Assembly (NCBI GenBank): GCA_963513935.1
Contig: OY740773.1
Coordinates: 104,393,291-104,457,290 of the forward strand
Source of the DNA: Aphrophora alni
Taxonomy: Eukaryota; Arthropoda; Insecta; Hemiptera; Aphrophoridae
Direction of reading: 5' to 3'
DNA: 64,000 nt
Shown here: positions 22,385 through 33,475 of the stretch, one piece after another
How the letters are laid out: each line of letters starts with the position of its first letter
Position numbering within the stretch: position 1 is the first letter of the stretch
Notes under the pieces: generated by a model
The model's database searches: none
What the model was told of the DNA's origin: nothing
Seen by the model: only the letters and a program-made list of their open reading frames with translations
Position numbers and translations under genes: made by a program

Positions 22385-23185
22385 CTCACAGTAGCGACTT
22401 TTGCTGACGACAGAGCAATTTTAACAGTGGGTGACAACATTTTAGAAGTCACAAAGAAATTACAGAGTGCTACCAACGCAGTAAGTCTATGGACAAAAAA
22501 TGGAGAGTTAAACTTAATGAAGAAAAATATGTGCGTATTATTTTTACGAACAGAAGGTATGAACTAGCGTCAATAACAATTAATGAAAGGCAAATAACAT
22601 TTGCAAACAGTGCAAAATATCTCGGAATGACACTCGATGCAAAGATCCGATGGAAGGAGCACGTAAAAAAGAAAAAAGAGGAGCTAAAGCTCAAATTCAA
22701 TAAAATGTATTGGGTTATTGGAAGAAATTCCGAACTTTCAATAAGCAACAAAATACTATTGTACAAGCAAGTTCTGAGGCCAATATGGACTTATTGAGCA
22801 CCACAGTGGGGGTGTACAAAAAAAGCAACAGTAGAATAATACAAGTTTTCCAAAATAAAGTATTGAGAACGATTGTCAACGCCCCCTGTTATGTGAGGAA
22901 CGACAAGATACATAAGGACCTAGGCATTGAATCTGTGGAGGAAGTCATCAAGCAGCTCGATGTTAAGCAACGTCGCAGGTTAGAGCATCACAAAAATACA
23001 GAGATTGTCAAATTGCTGTATCGTAGTGACAACATCACAAGAAGGCTGAAAAGGACCAAGCCAATGAACCTCTCTAGGCCATAAACACATTGGGACCAGC
23101 CGTCAGACTGCACCCCAGCACACAGTGAACACATAATCTTAAAGAAAAATTGCTAGATGAGGCACACTTCAGTTGTAATATAAAT
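22385..23185 (+). pseudogene. jockey-like LINE reverse transcriptase fragment
   Basis: Begins TVATFADDRAIL (FADD catalytic box at 22400-22411), continues ILEVTKKLQSATNAVSLWTK, then after loss of one A in the A6 run at 22495-22500 goes on in the next frame as KWRVKLNEEKYVRIIFTNRR, FANSAKYLGMTLDAKIRW and LYKQVLRPIWTY. A stop at 22795-22797 and a frame change lead into VFQNKVLRTIVNAPCYVRND, KIHKDLGIESVEEVIKQ and NLSRP. This is the finger-palm-thumb order of jockey-clade ORF2. The 3' end is a TAAATAAATAAATATT tail near 23185. 5'-truncated and frameshifted, hence dead. Confidence 0.9.
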
Positions 23186-23189
23186 AAAT

Positions 23190-23820
23190 AAATATTTAAA
23201 AAAGTAAGTTTCTATACAGTACTTTTCCCCGTAAAATATCCAATCATCATATTATGATCTCGAACAAGACAAATTAAACCAATATATTTTTTAAATCTTT
23301 GTCTGTATACTTTATATGTATCTGTAGGGATAATGTTATAGGCACGAGTGAAGTAGGGGGTGAAGTTATTCAAGGGCTGTGTGATATTTAAAGAAAGATT
23401 TTAAGCTAAAATAGTGTAATTTTTAAAATTTTCTTCCCTTTTAAAAAACTTCTTCAGAAAGGAAAAACTACGTCAAAATACACTCGAAAATATCATAAAC
23501 TACTCGTTGCTTGTACTTTTTTTTCTTCAAAATACTGTAATGTAATTCTCTTATTTTAGAGCCTATAAAAAATAAATTAGCGTGACAAAATAAAAATTGT
23601 ACACTTGATTAAGACGATTATTGCAATTATTTTCAATGTCTCTATACGTATTAAATTTACAATTCTCCGAAACTATTCGCTCCATTACAATGAAGCTTGG
23701 TAATAACTAAAATGGTTCTCAAAAATTTAAATATGAAATATACCGTAAATACAATTCCGTTTAAATTAAAACAATGACTATTTTACTTGTTTCACTTTAA
23801 ATAACCAAAGGGGATAATTT
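23190..23820. other. no recognisable feature
   Basis: AT-rich DNA, nothing seen. Confidence 0.45.
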
Positions 23821-23821
23821 A

Positions 23822-23990
23822 TAGTGAGTAATGGTGTAGCAATTCCGAGGTAACCTAGCTGGATCTACACCTATCTCGGGTTAATTCCCTTTCTTTTGTT
23901 TGTCCTCTCAGGTCTCTCAGTCGCTAGGGGTCTCTATAACATGTTATATTTTGGTTTTAAAGCCCTTATAACCGAGTGGTTTTTTCTCCT
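23822..23990 (-). repeat. repeat A copy
   Basis: Minus orientation: GTGTAGCAATTCCGAGGTA, CTAGCTGGATCTACACCTA, GCTAGGGGTCTCTATAAC and an ACCGAGTGGTTTT hairpin remnant. Confidence 0.75.
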
Positions 23991-24014
23991 TCACACAATA
24001 AGATAAAAATATGC

Positions 24015-24245
24015 ATAATTTTCTACACGAGTTTTGATTTGAATTTATTTCTATTTTCATTTAAATGCTGCACAAAGTTTATTTAAACTGCGATTACTAA
24101 ACAGAACAATGGAAACCTAGGAACGTGATCTAGACCTTGTTCACTGTATGAATATATTATCCTCGTAGTTCCTCGCCTTTACTTCCGTTTAATACATAAA
24201 TATACTGAGATCAGAGTTTATTATTTACAAGCAAAAACAGATATG
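24015..24245 (-). repeat. dispersed repeat C, copy 2
   Basis: Inverted partner of 17140-17372. Confidence 0.75.
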
Positions 24246-25419
24246 ACAACTTTTAGAGGGAAACAAAAAGTTTGCAAAGAGGATTATTTTTATCCTCTTT
24301 ATTATCTACAATTATTTCTACCGATAAAGGATACTTTAATTAACGGAGAACAGAGAAAGTTGAATCATTATCCTTTCTAGAACTAAGTCGCCATTAGTTA
24401 AACATCAAATGGCTTTTAAGTATAAATCTCATAATTTAAAAACAAAAATTCTCTCTGTTTGTTCAGGATAAAAAACAATAGCTTTTTGCAGAAAAATTCT
24501 CTCTTTAAAAATGTTTTATTAGAAGTCTTGATTAGTAAAATTCCTTGTCGACTTTAAGTGCTTTTCTAAAAAAGTCGTTGTCAACGTCACATAATAAAAT
24601 GGCTGCCAAAGCGATGGAGGTGATTTTAATAATAACTTTGGCAATATGATTTACCATTGTAACATTTCGTCTTTTATTGTTTGATACAGCTGAGAATTGG
24701 GAGAATATTTAAAGTTAAAAACAGGACACAATTTAAATACGTTTTGAACTTTTGATTTGTTCCTGTTAAGGATAATAGAAATGTAGAATTTTCTTAGATC
24801 CTTAAAACTAACACCTTAGTGGGAGTTGTTTGTGTTTAGAAGATATTAATATAAATTTACTGCCTATAACAAAGTAGAGTAAACATTTATTTAAAAGAGA
24901 CAACTTAAAGAGATAAAATAAAATTTGTATGCTATTGATGTTTACAAAGAAAATTTATTTGTTTTTTTCTTTTTAACTATCATCATTTTCAATGGGAAAA
25001 ATACTTTGAATTCAACAAAATAATTTGCGAAATTGTAGTACTATCTTTCCCACACAAACTTTGTATAGTATTTGGAATCAAAAATAACAAAATTGTGTAA
25101 AGGAAAAGATATGACCAAAAAAGGAAATACAAAACTATTTGAATACAATTAACAGAAAATATGACTTTTTAAACAAGTATTTAATTGTTCGTATTTTGTT
25201 TATTTATTTATTATTATTTTAAAATAGGAGGAATCTTTGCTATAAACAAACATTGAAAATCTCTGATTTCAAAAAAAAGGAAAATTACACAGTTTTTCTA
25301 AAAACATTATGCAGCTTGACTTTTGTCATTTATTAACACCTAAACTCATAAAAAACCGACACTATCAGTATGACTGACACCCTGACGTCTTTCATTTCCC
25401 TCGGGTTGTTTAAAGAAGT
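24246..25419. other. no recognisable feature
   Basis: Strongly AT-rich; no coding or repeat signal recognised. Confidence 0.45.
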
Positions 25420-25655
25420 TAAAGCTCTCTGTCATCATCGCTTTTTAAAAACACAGAAGAAAAGGAGAAGAAAATTTAAAAAAAGCGATCTCTAGTCTTC
25501 AAACTGTCTAATAGTGTCTAAGAAAACAAGAGTTGGTTAGGCAAGATGAAAGAAAAGGATCTAACCTAAGACTACTTGAAAAAGGTGTAAATCCAGCTAG
25601 GATACTCCGGGATTTCCATACCCGTTCTCAATATTAAGTGAACCTCTTTGGGCTT
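25420..25655 (+). repeat. repeat A copy (near full length)
   Basis: Has AGCTCTCTGTCATCATCGCT of the start hairpin, AACAAGAGTTGGTTAGGCAA, GGATCTAACCTAAGACTAC and GTGTAAATCCAGCTAGGATA, ending in a diverged hairpin. Confidence 0.8.
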
Positions 25656-25689
25656 TTCATCATTCAAATTACGTATTTCAAGAAAAGAA

Positions 25690-26045
25690 AAAAATATCTT
25701 CATGAGAGAGACTTTCTGCTCTCAACTGATCACCCAGAAATCCCATCTTTTTGTACTTCCTCCTTGGTTAATTAAACCTTTTCCATCTTCCATAAACTCT
25801 GTCAATTTTACAAATGCAAAGTACACCAGTATGCATAGTCAGCATATTCACAATTTTTTTCCTTTGCACCACCTATTCACAAAACTAAACCTACTTATGT
25901 TTTTAAACTATAAATCTCTCTCTTACTCAATCACTATTCTCACAAATCTTACATTTAACTTATTTCTAACAACTTCCTCTTCCTTCTGAGGATAAGTGGA
26001 AGGGTGAACCCATTGGTCTTAACCTCGCCTCATAAATAAATATTG
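25690..26045 (+). repeat. possible LINE 3' tail
   Basis: A pyrimidine-rich block ends in AACCTCGCCTCATAAATAAA-TATTGTTATTATG, the kind of TAAA-rich 3' terminus common in insect LINEs. No coding motif is readable, so the call rests on the tail alone. Confidence 0.25.
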
Positions 26046-26689
26046 TTATTATGTTATCCCAACTTTTCAATGAGCTAACTATTTCACACTGATTGTTTAA
26101 CTAATTCACTTCATAACAGATAGTCTGACTTATTGGCTGACTAATAAACTAAAACATTGTCATAACCATCATTGAATGAAACTTGCACGCCGGGTTTTCT
26201 TGTCACAGGAGTTGAAGTACATAAAGTACAGTCCACAATAAAAGCAAATCTCTGATATTTCCATTTTAACTGAGGAGTGTAACCGACTTTTCTGTACAGA
26301 TTTATTTCTACCGGATACATTATATAGCTTTATATATAGGACTGAGTATTTGAACCGTCAACACATGGTAACATAAAATAACAATAAATCTCAGCCTTTT
26401 GTTTACTTTTATACCTCAGTTTGACAATTACTCTGTCCGTTGTTGTACATTGATACATTGTATGGTGGGACAATTTGTGTTATTGTCAGTGAAATGTAGA
26501 CTTTGAATTGAGACTTTTAATTAGTTTTGTGATGTTTTGGTATTATTTTATATTGTTTGGAGTATTAAATATTATTTTTAATTGATTCCTTTAAGGGCGG
26601 AGCAGCAATTAATGATTGGTTTTAGTTTCCAATGGTCTCCAGTCTTTGGAATCGTTCAAATTACATTATTACTACATATCGTTAATATA

Positions 26690-26845
26690 GTTATATATCA
26701 AGAGTTATAGTTTGATTGGTGTAGCTCGTGTATCACTGAAGAGGACGACCTTGTCGTTGAAACGCGTCTGATACTTAGGCGTATTTTTTGTGAGCATTGT
26801 GTTCTGTGTGTTTGTTATACTGTTTATTACTACATGCCCAGGAAG
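26690..26845 (+). mobile_element. PLE terminal repeat, single arm
   Basis: Same unit that forms the palindrome at 6245-6480, here as one arm: AGTTATAGTTTGATTGGTGT, the hammerhead, then TTTTTTGTGAG, TTGTGTTCTGTGTGTTTGTT. Carries the intact ribozyme described next. No PLE coding region is adjacent. Confidence 0.7.
26730..26774 (+). ncRNA. type I hammerhead ribozyme, intact
   Basis: Stem I pairs GTATCA (26730-26735) with TGATAC (26769-26774), six Watson-Crick pairs. Core CTGAAGA (26736-26742) fits the hammerhead consensus CUGANGA. Stem II pairs GACGAC (26744-26749) with GTCGTT (26753-26758) around a CTT loop. GAAA is at 26759-26762, stem III is reduced to the self-complementary CGCG (26763-26766), and the cleavage triplet is GUC with cutting expected after 26768. 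Nothing of the core is missing. A self-complementary stem III suggests action as a dimer, as proposed for PLE hammerheads. Related decayed copies lie at 6311-6354, 29874-29923 and in the palindromes near 40.0 and 55.4 kb. Confidence 0.85.
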
Positions 26846-27214
26846 TTTGGTAATAGTCCAAAATTTCAACTTCCGTTTTTTACTAAACTTTGCGTTTTAT
26901 TACCTCCAGACACCGAAAAAGTTACACTCGACAAACCGTCCATTAGACGTCGTTCTTTGTAGCTGTCATAAACTTAAAATAAAATCATGAAATTTATTTA
27001 GTGTGTCCTTGTAGAACTCAATTTAAATCCAGTCAATCGAATTGCAAATTTCAAAAAGGCAAATTTTAAACAGTTTTTTATTCATGTCTCATGGTTTTTA
27101 ATGTTATAACCCACTAAATTTGATTGAAATAAGCTAATTTCACAAAATGTAATGGTACCAACTTCACCTCTCTATAATACAAAATAGCAAAGCTATTGTC
27201 AGAAATGTAGGGCC

Positions 27215-27430
27215 GCGTCACCGGCACGAGCGTAGCGAGTGGAGACTCCTTCGAAGCGCTCAGGCGTAGCAATTGAAGAGCCTGCTAATCAAGAAATTAC
27301 CAGGTTCAGAAAACCTGTATAACAACAGATTTTTTATAACTGTATAACAACTGTATCGGATCCTTTGATCCACCAATATAATTTAACATTTCCTACTTTT
27401 GTTGGATCAGTGATAATATTTTAATTAAAT
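27215..27430 (+). repeat. dispersed repeat B, copy 3
   Basis: Shares GGTTCAGAAAA...TGTATAACAAC and TTTCCTAC with the copies at 5215 and 18225; an internal 25-bp duplication (TGTATAACAAC twice) is private. The CGAGCGTAGCGAGTGGA lead-in resembles 5145-5160. Confidence 0.45.
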
Positions 27431-27779
27431 TAAAATATGAAATTTTATTATTAGCAGCGTTAATACAATACATAGCAACTTAATTTAATCTAGGCGCAAG
27501 GTAGGCAATATGAGTACAGGGTTGTGTGGCACGTCACGGCTTTATTTCTTTTCAATAAATATGGTTTAATTTAACCTGAGAACCTATAGAATGGAAATAA
27601 ATCTTTGTAATATACTTTATTTATATTAAAATACTTATATTGCGGCAAGACTGTGAATTTTAATTAATTAAGAAATGGAAAAATCGATGTAGGTTATAAT
27701 TGCCTAAAAAAAGGAAGAGAACAACGTAATATAAAGACGTTTATAAATCCTTGCTATATTTCAGAAAACTAATTTTTTT

Positions 27780-27992
27780 TGCAGGATAACCTCCTGGTCA
27801 TTATCATCTATAACAAAATAAAATAGTATAATATAGAGAACCCCCCCCCCCCAGAGTCGGATAAGAAAAAGAACAAGATTTGGTCAAGAGAGAGCTGATA
27901 GAAAAGATGACGTGAATAAAGGTCTAGATCCAATTAAAGTCCCAAGGGATTGACTCTGTTGTACTCACTACATATGAGGCTCTGAGGGCACG
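27780..27992 (+). repeat. repeat A copy
   Basis: AGACCCC has expanded to a 12-C run (27841-27852); GGTCAAGAGAGAGCTGATAG and GAGGCTCTGAGGGC blocks are clear. Confidence 0.75.
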
Positions 27993-28103
27993 AAGTACCA
28001 GTACCATATAAACTGGCTAACTCCCACCTCAATTAAAGGAGATCATAATTAATTCCACTATGAAGTAAAGCAACATAATAAGGATTTTTCAAGAAAATAA
28101 TAA

Positions 28104-28549
28104 TATAGCTAGGCTGGTGAATGTTCATTTTTTTTCTTGTCATTTAAAAGTCTCTTAATTTCTAAAATTTCCAAAACATTTAATTTTCTACTTTTTACGT
28201 TAACATGTAGAATTTCAAAATTAACATTAGAATAAAAATCTGTCAATGCATGATTTTTTAAATGGTTAGAAAAACTAGAATCATTATAACCTAACTGCCA
28301 ACTCCTTTCATGCTCACTTAACCTACACTTAAAACTACGGCCTGTTTGGCCAACATAAACAGCATTACAAATACTACATGTCAGTTTGTACACACCACTT
28401 TTTTGCATTTTTTCTATTTTATCTTTGGAATTTACTAACATCGTTCCTAAATTTTGTTTACAATAATAAGCTGGTTTATAGCTTGTAATTTTACATGCAC
28501 AAACGTTTACATTTACAGCTGGTTTACATGTAATTTTGAAATTGTACAT
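28104..28549 (-). CDS. PLE GIY-YIG endonuclease domain, partial open frame
   Basis: An uninterrupted 146-codon minus-strand frame carries the C-terminal endonuclease of a Penelope-like element. GVY is at residues 52-54, Cys58 and Cys61 form a Cys-x2-Cys pair, YVG is at 65-67, the catalytic Arg at 71 in QTGRSFK, then LSEH (His80) and SNHLKNH (His96, His100), matching the CCHH finger plus GIY-YIG layout of PLE proteins. These nucleases nick target DNA for reverse transcription. The reverse transcriptase is absent and the last residues (after IKRLL) run into unrelated sequence, so the protein is truncated at both ends. Of the PLE fragments here this is the least decayed. Confidence 0.88.
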
Positions 28550-28607
28550 GTTAACGTAAAAAGTAGAAAATTAAATGTTTTGGAAATTTTAGAAATTAAG
28601 AGACTTT
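28147..28607. repeat. head-to-head inverted junction of two PLE copies
   Basis: 28147-28223 and 28531-28607 are inverted repeats of about 77 bp. The right arm starts a second, plus-strand PLE 3' end, so two copies of the same element meet with their 5' sides. Confidence 0.85.
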
Positions 28608-28960
28608 TGTGTAATGATGATAATCTAGTTTTAAATGACCAAACGGAATTTTTGTCATTTTCTCCTTTACTTCAACCTCTATTCAAGGTTGGTTAATACC
28701 AGTGTGAATGACCTGTGGGGTTTCCCCCGGGTCTTTGTGCTTTGTTTGTTAACGGGAATTTCCTGCCTTTCTCAACCTTTTATAATAGTTATGGTGTGCT
28801 TTGTATTTAGTCTTTAGTAAAAGCCTCGTCAATGCCGTAACTGGCGAAACCATGGTCGGCTAGACCAAATAAATTATAGAATTTTACAAAAGAAAATTTG
28901 TATTTTATTTGTTAAAATGGAATTCTATCAAGTACCGTCGGTCATCAGTGTTAACAATAT
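28538..28960 (+). pseudogene. PLE C-terminus and 3' terminal region
   Basis: Reads FEIVHVNVKSRKLNVLEILE-IKRLL as in the minus copy, then continues CNDDNLVLNDQTEFLSFSPL-LQPLF, giving the real C-terminus the other copy lacks. Downstream at 28834-28865 is a hammerhead-like structure (GCC/GGC stem, GAAA, palindrome CCATGG, UC, GGCTAGAC), but the expected CTGANGA is replaced by TCGTCAA, so cleavage is doubtful. The tail to 28955 matches 573-640; a more decayed relative lies at 56184-56262. Confidence 0.75.
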
Positions 28961-28963
28961 AAA

Positions 28964-29180
28964 ACCAATTGGTCAAGAGAAATTTGTTAGGGAATATAGA
29001 AGCCAAGTTGTATCTAAGCGTTGAATATATAAGCGTTGAATATATAATGTTGAATTCTAAGTTGAATATAGAAGCGTTGTGTATCTAAGCCAAGTTTATA
29101 TGAAGAAATGTGTAGATCCAGCAATGATACCTCGGGACTTCCACACATGCGCTCACTATAAATGAGCCTCAAAGAGGAAT
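28964..29180 (+). repeat. repeat A copy with internal small duplications
   Basis: TTGGTCAAGAGAAA start and GTGTAGATCCAGCAATGATA, TACCTCGGGAC, hairpin CTCACTATAAATGAG. The middle is replaced by repeated AAGCGTTGAATATATAAGCG-type units (29020-29090). Confidence 0.7.
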
Positions 29181-29184
29181 TTTT

Positions 29185-29795
29185 ATAAACAACACGTCTT
29201 TATATATTTTGGATGTTTAAAACTAACGGAACCAAACATAGGAAAAAATGTTTTGTGACGTTACGTCCATTAATAACTGGATTACATTTAAATTAAAGAT
29301 CCGTTACGGGTGCATGGAAAAGAAACATTAAAACGTAATGTGAATAAATCGAATGAAATGTAATAATTAATATTATATAAATAGAATATTATTAAATCAC
29401 AAAACCATTCTTAATCCATTTGTGGTTAATTAGGTTTGTAGCCATTGAATTGCTCTGGGTTTAATATTATGAAAATAAATCATTCAACGATTTAATATTA
29501 TTTTGAATTTAATCATTTCAATTATTTGTTAAATAATTATTTGAAATTTATCTTTAGTAATGGCATGTAAAGAATAGTATTTTTCTAATTAGTTCTAATT
29601 ACACTAACACTTGTAACGAGGGTTAATGCACAATGCAGAAAAAAACCGATGAAATATAATTTAAAATTTAGTCTCCCCTTTATAAATGGCTTCAGCCACG
29701 GCAGACAATCACAAAATATGTACACATTCTCCAATACTCATCAAAATGTCTTTGTTTTATTTTTGTAAATATCATTAGTTTGTTTGTTCAAACTG
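29185..29795. other. no recognisable feature
   Basis: AT-rich DNA, nothing seen. Confidence 0.45.
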
Positions 29796-29799
29796 TATA

Positions 29800-29950
29800 T
29801 TTAATAAGTGTTGAGTTTGACTTGTCAGATAATTTAGACTCGAACATAAGATCTCACATAATTTATGTTTACTTAATATAACGCGTTTCAACGACAAAGT
29901 CGCCATCCTCAGTGATACATGAGCTACAATAACAAAACTAGCACTGCGTC
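29800..29950 (-). mobile_element. PLE terminal repeat, second subfamily, single arm
   Basis: Contains GACTTGTCAGATAAT, AATTTATGTTTACTTAATA, then a minus-strand hammerhead-like unit (29874-29923): CTGAGGA core, GGCGAC/GTCGTT stem II, GAAA, CGCG, GUU. Stem I does not pair, so activity is doubtful. The same subfamily forms the palindromes at 39888-40140 and 55279-55570. Confidence 0.65.
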
Positions 29951-30130
29951 ATTATACCCTCGTATACACACACCCACTAAAGGGGCGTGGCCTAAACCTA
30001 CTTTCTAAAATAATAATTTAACAAGTGCCTCGCGTCATTCTAAATAACTTTATAGTTATCATCTAATTAATACTGTAACGAAAAGGTGCTGGCTAGGGTC
30101 AGTGAATGGTAAGTCATCAATTTAACAAGG

Positions 30131-30165
30131 AATAAAAGAGTTGACAGCTCATGGACAAGCCCAAA

Positions 30166-30204
<39 letters not shown>
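30131..30204 (+). other. AATAAA signal and 36-A tail, retroposed transcript end
   Basis: AATAAA at 30131-30136 lies 32 nt before an uninterrupted A36 run (30169-30204), the spacing of a cleaved and polyadenylated mRNA. I could not recognise the transcript body upstream (about 29950-30130) or a target duplication. Confidence 0.5.
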
Positions 30205-30206
<2 letters not shown>

Positions 30207-30997
30207 GAAGGGTTTAAAGGCAAGAAACTCATTTAGAGATACGTTGAAGTAAGGAGAGGTCAACGGACAAAGTTTAAAGTAACCAATAGGGAAGGAAGCA
30301 TTACATTCTAAATTTCAGTCAACTTTGAATCCCACCAATGAAAAATAAAGCTGTGGTGTGACTGTTGAAGACGAGGAAATTATAAATATAGGTCCGAGAG
30401 AAAGAAACTGGGTTGTTCCTCAAGATAATTTGTACAAAATTGTTGTTCTGCGAAGTTTTTGGTAAAAGGTTGTTCTAATAGATAATTTTTCTTCATAAAG
30501 TTTTGTTAAAACATTTATAATAAATTGTAAATCTTCTAGGAAATTGGTAAACATTTGAAAGTAATCGCGAAGAATATTAAATTAAAGAAATACGTCGAAA
30601 GTGAAGTGTTGAATTAAAACCAATTACGTTGAGAAGTGAGTTAATAAAACATTAAAAGAAATACATCGAACAGTGAATTAGTTAAAGTTAAAGAATAAGT
30701 CGTAAAGTGAATATAGTCAGCGAAAAGTTAATAAATAGATGAAATAATAGCGTCTAGGATAAGAAGAGCGATTCTGCGAGAAATCGGCCAGACCAGATTA
30801 CAGCTTTGTAAGGACAAAGGAGATTATTGGACGCCAAATCAACATCGAGCTTATCCGCTGGAACAACCACGCTTCGGATTGTGAAAGGACTTCAAATTCC
30901 ATAAGTAGACTGTGAAAATTTGTATAAATAATTAACCACCAACAACATTTTGATTCAGTAACTAAAGTTTAAATTATAGTCACCAAAGAACCACACG

Positions 30998-31046
<49 letters not shown>

Positions 31047-31100
31047 ATTTTATTTTAAATCAATCTTTAAGTAAAACAAGCTAGCCAGGGAAGTAAATTA
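30205..31100. other. unclassified, possible LTR-like segment with GA microsatellite
   Basis: Less AT-rich than its surroundings, with a TATA-like ATTATAAATATAGG at about 30378-30391. A (GA)n run at about 31003-31042 is followed by TTTTATTTTATTTT. No coding frame or paired LTR was found. Confidence 0.3.
31003..31042 (+). repeat. (GA)n microsatellite
   Basis: About 20 uninterrupted GA units. Confidence 0.95.
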
Positions 31101-31714
31101 ATTAAATTTGGCACATAATTACTAAATGAAATTACAGAAAAATAAAAATCATTATAAATAATTCAGACTCATAACAATTTTTATACACTCTTTGTTACCT
31201 TTTTTATTGTTAAGGAAGCATTGTATAATCTTATTACATTGTGTTTAATAGTTATTGTGATTTATTCGAGGTATTTTCATTTGTTTAGGTTAAGAAATAT
31301 TGCAGTTATTTCATTTGTTAAATTAAGGAATTAGACTATTGCTGTAATTAAATAAGTGCATCCTTAGCAAATTAAAATTATCTGTAAAAAATTATCATAA
31401 CAATAAAAACAAAGAGATTGTAACAATACAAGCTCATTTGCATTAAAAAGTCAAAAGTGCATTTGTTATAATACAATATTCTGAACTAATCTTATATCTA
31501 ACAATACATTCTATATTTCACTTTAATATAGAACTTAGTGTCGGTCTTAATTCATTATTAACAGTTATATTACGGTAACTGGTAATATATAAAAAGTATG
31601 CCATGCATCTAGTGTGTTTAATTTAGTAACATTTTTCAACAACACAGTTTTTTATTTTGAAAAAAAAGTTTTCCCTCTAAACAATGTTTAGTCATGGTTG
31701 ATTTATTACGCCTC

Positions 31715-31939
31715 TTATATTTGAAATGGGTAAAGTTCTTTTGATCTTATCCTGACATTTCGTTTTGTTTGGCCTATATATTTTTCGAAAATATATTTCA
31801 GAAGGGTGCAATAATTTGAAACAGTTTGTTGAGGTTTTCCTTGTTTGTTAGTGGTTGAGAGTTTAGTCCTTTGATCAATACCACATTTTGGCCTGGCAAG
31901 ACCATTTTCAAAGGATTGTAGGTAATTAAAAATCGCCAA
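31715..31939 (-). pseudogene. PLE GIY-YIG fragment
   Basis: A 74-codon minus-strand frame ends EKYIGQTKRNVRIRSKELYP, matching the YIG-QTKRN-RxRxKEH core of PLE endonucleases. LSTTNKQGKP upstream resembles the linker before the domain; the GIY half is scrambled (NYCTLLKYIF). A different PLE lineage from the copy at 28104. Confidence 0.65.
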
Positions 31940-33070
31940 ACGGAAAGAAATTGGATTTACACTTTGTTTATAGATCTAAAAGACAAAGTAATTGGTGCAT
32001 AAAAAAGTTTTATCATCAATATAAAATAACGTCCGATGGAAATTATTGCATTTAAATATTGTTAGGTTGTCATCTTGTCAAATATTACTCTAATAAATTT
32101 GTTTTAATATTTCTTTAAAAGAAGTGAGCTCGCTCAAACCTGAAAAATATAATACAGTATGGGGTTGTTGGGGAGTGTAATGGCAGAGTGTGTGATATTT
32201 CGATTTAAAAAGTTATATATAAATTATAAGAAGAAACATTTTTAATCTGAGGCTCTGATTGCAGTTAATTATTGTAGCAGGAAATAAATGAAAATTACCA
32301 GTATACTATGTATAATTTATTAAATGATAACTGAAAGTAGTGGCCTAGTTTGGTACATTACTGTAGAGGCATTGTTTATCTCTTAAATAAAATGGAAAGA
32401 TTTATGTTTTGGTAATATCCCAAACTGACACAATATGGTGGCACAACCTGTGTGTAACAGCAACTATCTATTACATGCAGTTGTGTTGCTGTTTGACCGC
32501 ATTTTGCTATACATTATAATTCAGGTAAAATTGGTTATAGAAATAACGATTGTAGGGACTTGATATAAGATAAGAGTTTTTTTGCAATATTTGTCTTTAG
32601 GTTCGTTTCAAATTATTTTTACAGAAACTAATACACCAATTTGACTGTTTAAAATCATCTCAACACTATGTACAAAATGAAGATCAATAATTGCCTAAAA
32701 TTGCAGTCTAACGTTTTTATACAAACTCCATAATAAGATTACATCATCCCTTTACATCAGGGGTTGAAAGAAAACTTTAAATATTGTTTCAAAAGATATA
32801 AATGTAAAATTAAGAATTTAGTGCACTTAAGTTAAACAAAAAAACTCTTGAAAAACCTAGTTCTGGAACAGACTAATAGAAAAATGTCAATCATTTTGGA
32901 AGAAAAATTATGAAGTGTGCATCGCCTATGAAAAATATTTAAAAGACAGTCTTAAAATAAAGTATGGATGAAGCAAACTATATAGTTATGGAAAGGAAGC
33001 AAGGAGAAGAATGGTTCTAGCAATTCTTATAAATGATAACAGATTTGAAAATGTGTCTAATGTTACACAC
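31940..33070. other. no recognisable feature
   Basis: AT-rich. If the exon at 33071-33226 is real, this would be its downstream intron. Confidence 0.4.
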
Positions 33071-33226
33071 CTCGGCTCTTTCTAACTGAAATTCAATGTC
33101 ACGTGACACGAAGAAAATATTATTACAGACTCTGTCATCAGTTTGCCTTTCCAGAATATTTAACATAAAGCCAATAGAGTCACCGGAGGTGTCATACTTT
33201 TTATTAACCATCGCAGTCATTACCGC
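33071..33226 (-). CDS. candidate host-gene internal exon (156 bp, phase 0-0)
   Basis: On the minus strand a pyrimidine-rich stretch (TTTTATGCTCTGTTTACTTC) ends in AAG at 33227, a plausible 3' splice site. A 52-codon frame follows: AVMTAMVNKKYDTSGDSIGF, MLNILERQTDDRVCNNIFFV, SRDIEFQLERAE. It ends GAG/GTGTGT at 33071/33070, a good 5' splice site. Length is a multiple of three, the frame is open over the whole exon, and base use is less AT-biased than around it. I do not recognise the family; the sequence is soluble-looking, with charged helices and no signal or membrane segment. No neighbouring exon of the same gene was found, so introns would be long. Confidence 0.45.
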
Positions 33227-33354
33227 CTTGAAGTAAACAGAGCATAAAATCTCTTCACTAAAAACCAAATAGCAGTTGAATAAAATTTTAATTTCACACT
33301 ATGGAACTGGGAGATCTGATCCTCTGCACTGTGGATAAATTATTTTTCTTTCAC

Positions 33355-33475
33355 CTGATAGGAAAGATAAAAGAGAGGAATGTTACCTAAGATTAAATAA
33401 AGAAATTTATAGATTCAGTAGAGTATCTTGGGATGCCAAAACCATAAGCATTACATGTAAGCTCCCGAAGGGAAA
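33355..33475 (+). repeat. repeat A fragment
   Basis: CCTGATAGGAAAGATAAAAG, TTACCTAAGATTA, GATTCAGTAGAGTAT; end hairpin diverged. Confidence 0.6.

Noticed and set aside
25648..25989. 113-codon plus-strand open frame
   Set aside because: Starts within repeat A and runs through pyrimidine-rich DNA; no protein features.
30169..30204. Poly(A) as a simple microsatellite
   Set aside because: An AATAAA signal at the correct distance makes a retroposed tail more likely, though not proven.
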